A stretch of 5,817 bases of DNA, from positions 1 through 5,817 of the forward strand of contig CAXSDR010000145.1 in the NCBI GenBank assembly GCA_964236445.1, written 5' to 3'. How positions within the stretch are numbered: position 1 is the stretch's first letter; every line of letters starts with the position of its first letter. Below the pieces are notes generated by a model, which was not told the origin of the DNA, searched no databases, and worked only from the letters and a program-made list of their open reading frames with translations. A program made the translations under genes and the position numbers. Shown here in pieces: positions 5,236 through 5,817 of this stretch. The DNA is from CAXSDR01 sp964236445 (GTDB lineage Bacteria > Actinomycetota > Actinomycetes > Motilibacterales > Motilibacteraceae).

Positions 5236-5817
5236 CTAGGGGGACACCCGGCCCGCCGTGTCGAACGCGGCAGCGGTGAGCGGCATCAGCCGCACCCACT
5301 CGGCCTCCATCAGCTCGGCGACCATCTCGATCTCACGCTGCGGGAACGACGGGAAGGTGGTGCCCTCGCGAGCCGTGCGCAGCGACAGGAAGTTCATGAG
5401 CGAGCGGGCGTTGAGCGTGACGTACATCGAGCTGTAGAGCGAGAGCGGCAGGACCACGCGCGCCACCTCGCGCGCGACCCCGGCCCCGAGCATGCGGCGG
5501 TAGGCAGCGTAGGCCTCGGTGCAGGTGCGGCGGATCTCCGCGTCGACGAGCTCGTGCTGCTCGGCAGTGCCGTCGACGAAAGAATAGGCGCCCGGCTTGC
5601 CCTGCTGCACCAGTCGGCGCTCGACCGCGGGGATGTAGAAGACCGGGGCCATCTCGCGGTAGCGCCCGGACTCCTCGTTGTAGGACGCGATGCGGTGACG
5701 CTGGAACTCGCGGAAGACGAAGATGGGCGCCTGCACGTAGAACGTCATCGAGTTGTGTTCGAACGGCGACCCGTGCCGGTCACGCATGAGATAGCGGATC
5801 AGGCCCGCCGAGCGGGT
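5236..5817 (-). CDS. thyX: FAD-dependent thymidylate synthase ThyX (5' end outside the window)
   Basis: ThyX converts dUMP to dTMP using FAD, NADPH and methylene-tetrahydrofolate, replacing or adding to ThyA. The visible 193 residues start at the right edge with TRSAGLIRYLMRDRHGSPFE, the normal conserved region near residues 40-60 of full-length proteins; the true start lies beyond the window. An internal ATG at 5787-5785 would give a shorter reading, but conserved sequence continues in frame upstream, so it is not the start. The ThyX signature RHR-x7-S is intact (FREFQRHRIASYNEESGRYRE, RHR at visible residues 40-42). The C-terminal half has the expected SLYSSMYVTLNARSLMNFLSLR nucleotide-binding segment, given here as key residues N and R in LNARSLMNF. 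It ends at TAG 5238-5236, touching the acetyltransferase ATG. In many actinobacteria it sits next to dapA and rnj. Confidence 0.96.
   Translation of the reverse strand, partial: TRSAGLIRYLMRDRHGSPFEHNSMTFYVQAPIFVFREFQRHRIASYNEESGRYREMAPVFYIPAVERRLVQQGKPGAYSFVDGTAEQHELVDAEIRRTCTEAYAAYRRMLGAGVAREVARVVLPLSLYSSMYVTLNARSLMNFLSLRTAREGTTFPSFPQREIEMVAELMEAEWVRLMPLTAAAFDTAGRVSP

Noticed and set aside
5236..5787. A complete 183-residue thyX starting at the ATG at 5787.
   Set aside because: The frame stays open to the right edge and the added residues (SAGLIRYL) are conserved ThyX sequence, so the gene is cut by the window instead of starting there.

Overview
The window is high-GC DNA with GC-biased third codon positions, several 1-4 bp gene overlaps and leaderless-looking starts. 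Its gene content (thyX, dapA, RNase J) points to an actinobacterium (Actinomycetota). A Nocardioides/Aeromicrobium-like lineage is only a guess. Most of it is chromosomal housekeeping sequence. I see no IS element, CRISPR array, tRNA, rRNA or phage gene.

Layout from left to right: (1) positions 1-98 hold the last residues of a plus-strand membrane protein, probably an ABC-2 type permease. (2) Positions 99-520 are a gene-free stretch of about 420 bp between convergent genes. It holds a perfect 10-bp inverted repeat directly abutted by five 9-bp tandem units. (3) On the minus strand, dapA (2203-3099) and rnj (521-2206) form a two-gene operon joined by a 4-bp GTGA overlap. (4) A short divergent control region (3100-3197) has a -10-like hexamer for each direction, each placed as expected for a leaderless transcript. 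(5) On the plus strand, an ABC ATPase (3198-4031) and a six-helix permease (4028-4723) are joined by an ATGA overlap. (6) Positions 4724-4809 form a convergent gap with small hairpins. (7) On the minus strand, thyX (5236 to beyond the right edge) is followed with no gap by a small GNAT acetyltransferase (4810-5235) that resembles the AAC(3)-I family.

ThyX makes dTMP, DapA commits aspartate semialdehyde to lysine and diaminopimelate (cell wall) synthesis, and RNase J matures and degrades RNA. thyX-dapA-rnj is a known actinobacterial gene order (in M. tuberculosis Rv2754c-Rv2753c-Rv2752c). Here an oppositely oriented ABC transporter pair plus a GNAT gene lies between thyX and dapA.

The most notable signal is at the ABC promoter. 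A TACGAT hexamer sits six bases before a GTG that opens a four-codon ORF. The TGA of that ORF overlaps the ATG of the ATPase gene, so this may be a leaderless mini-ORF that couples translation into the transporter operon. Nothing here amounts to a clearly new multi-gene system.
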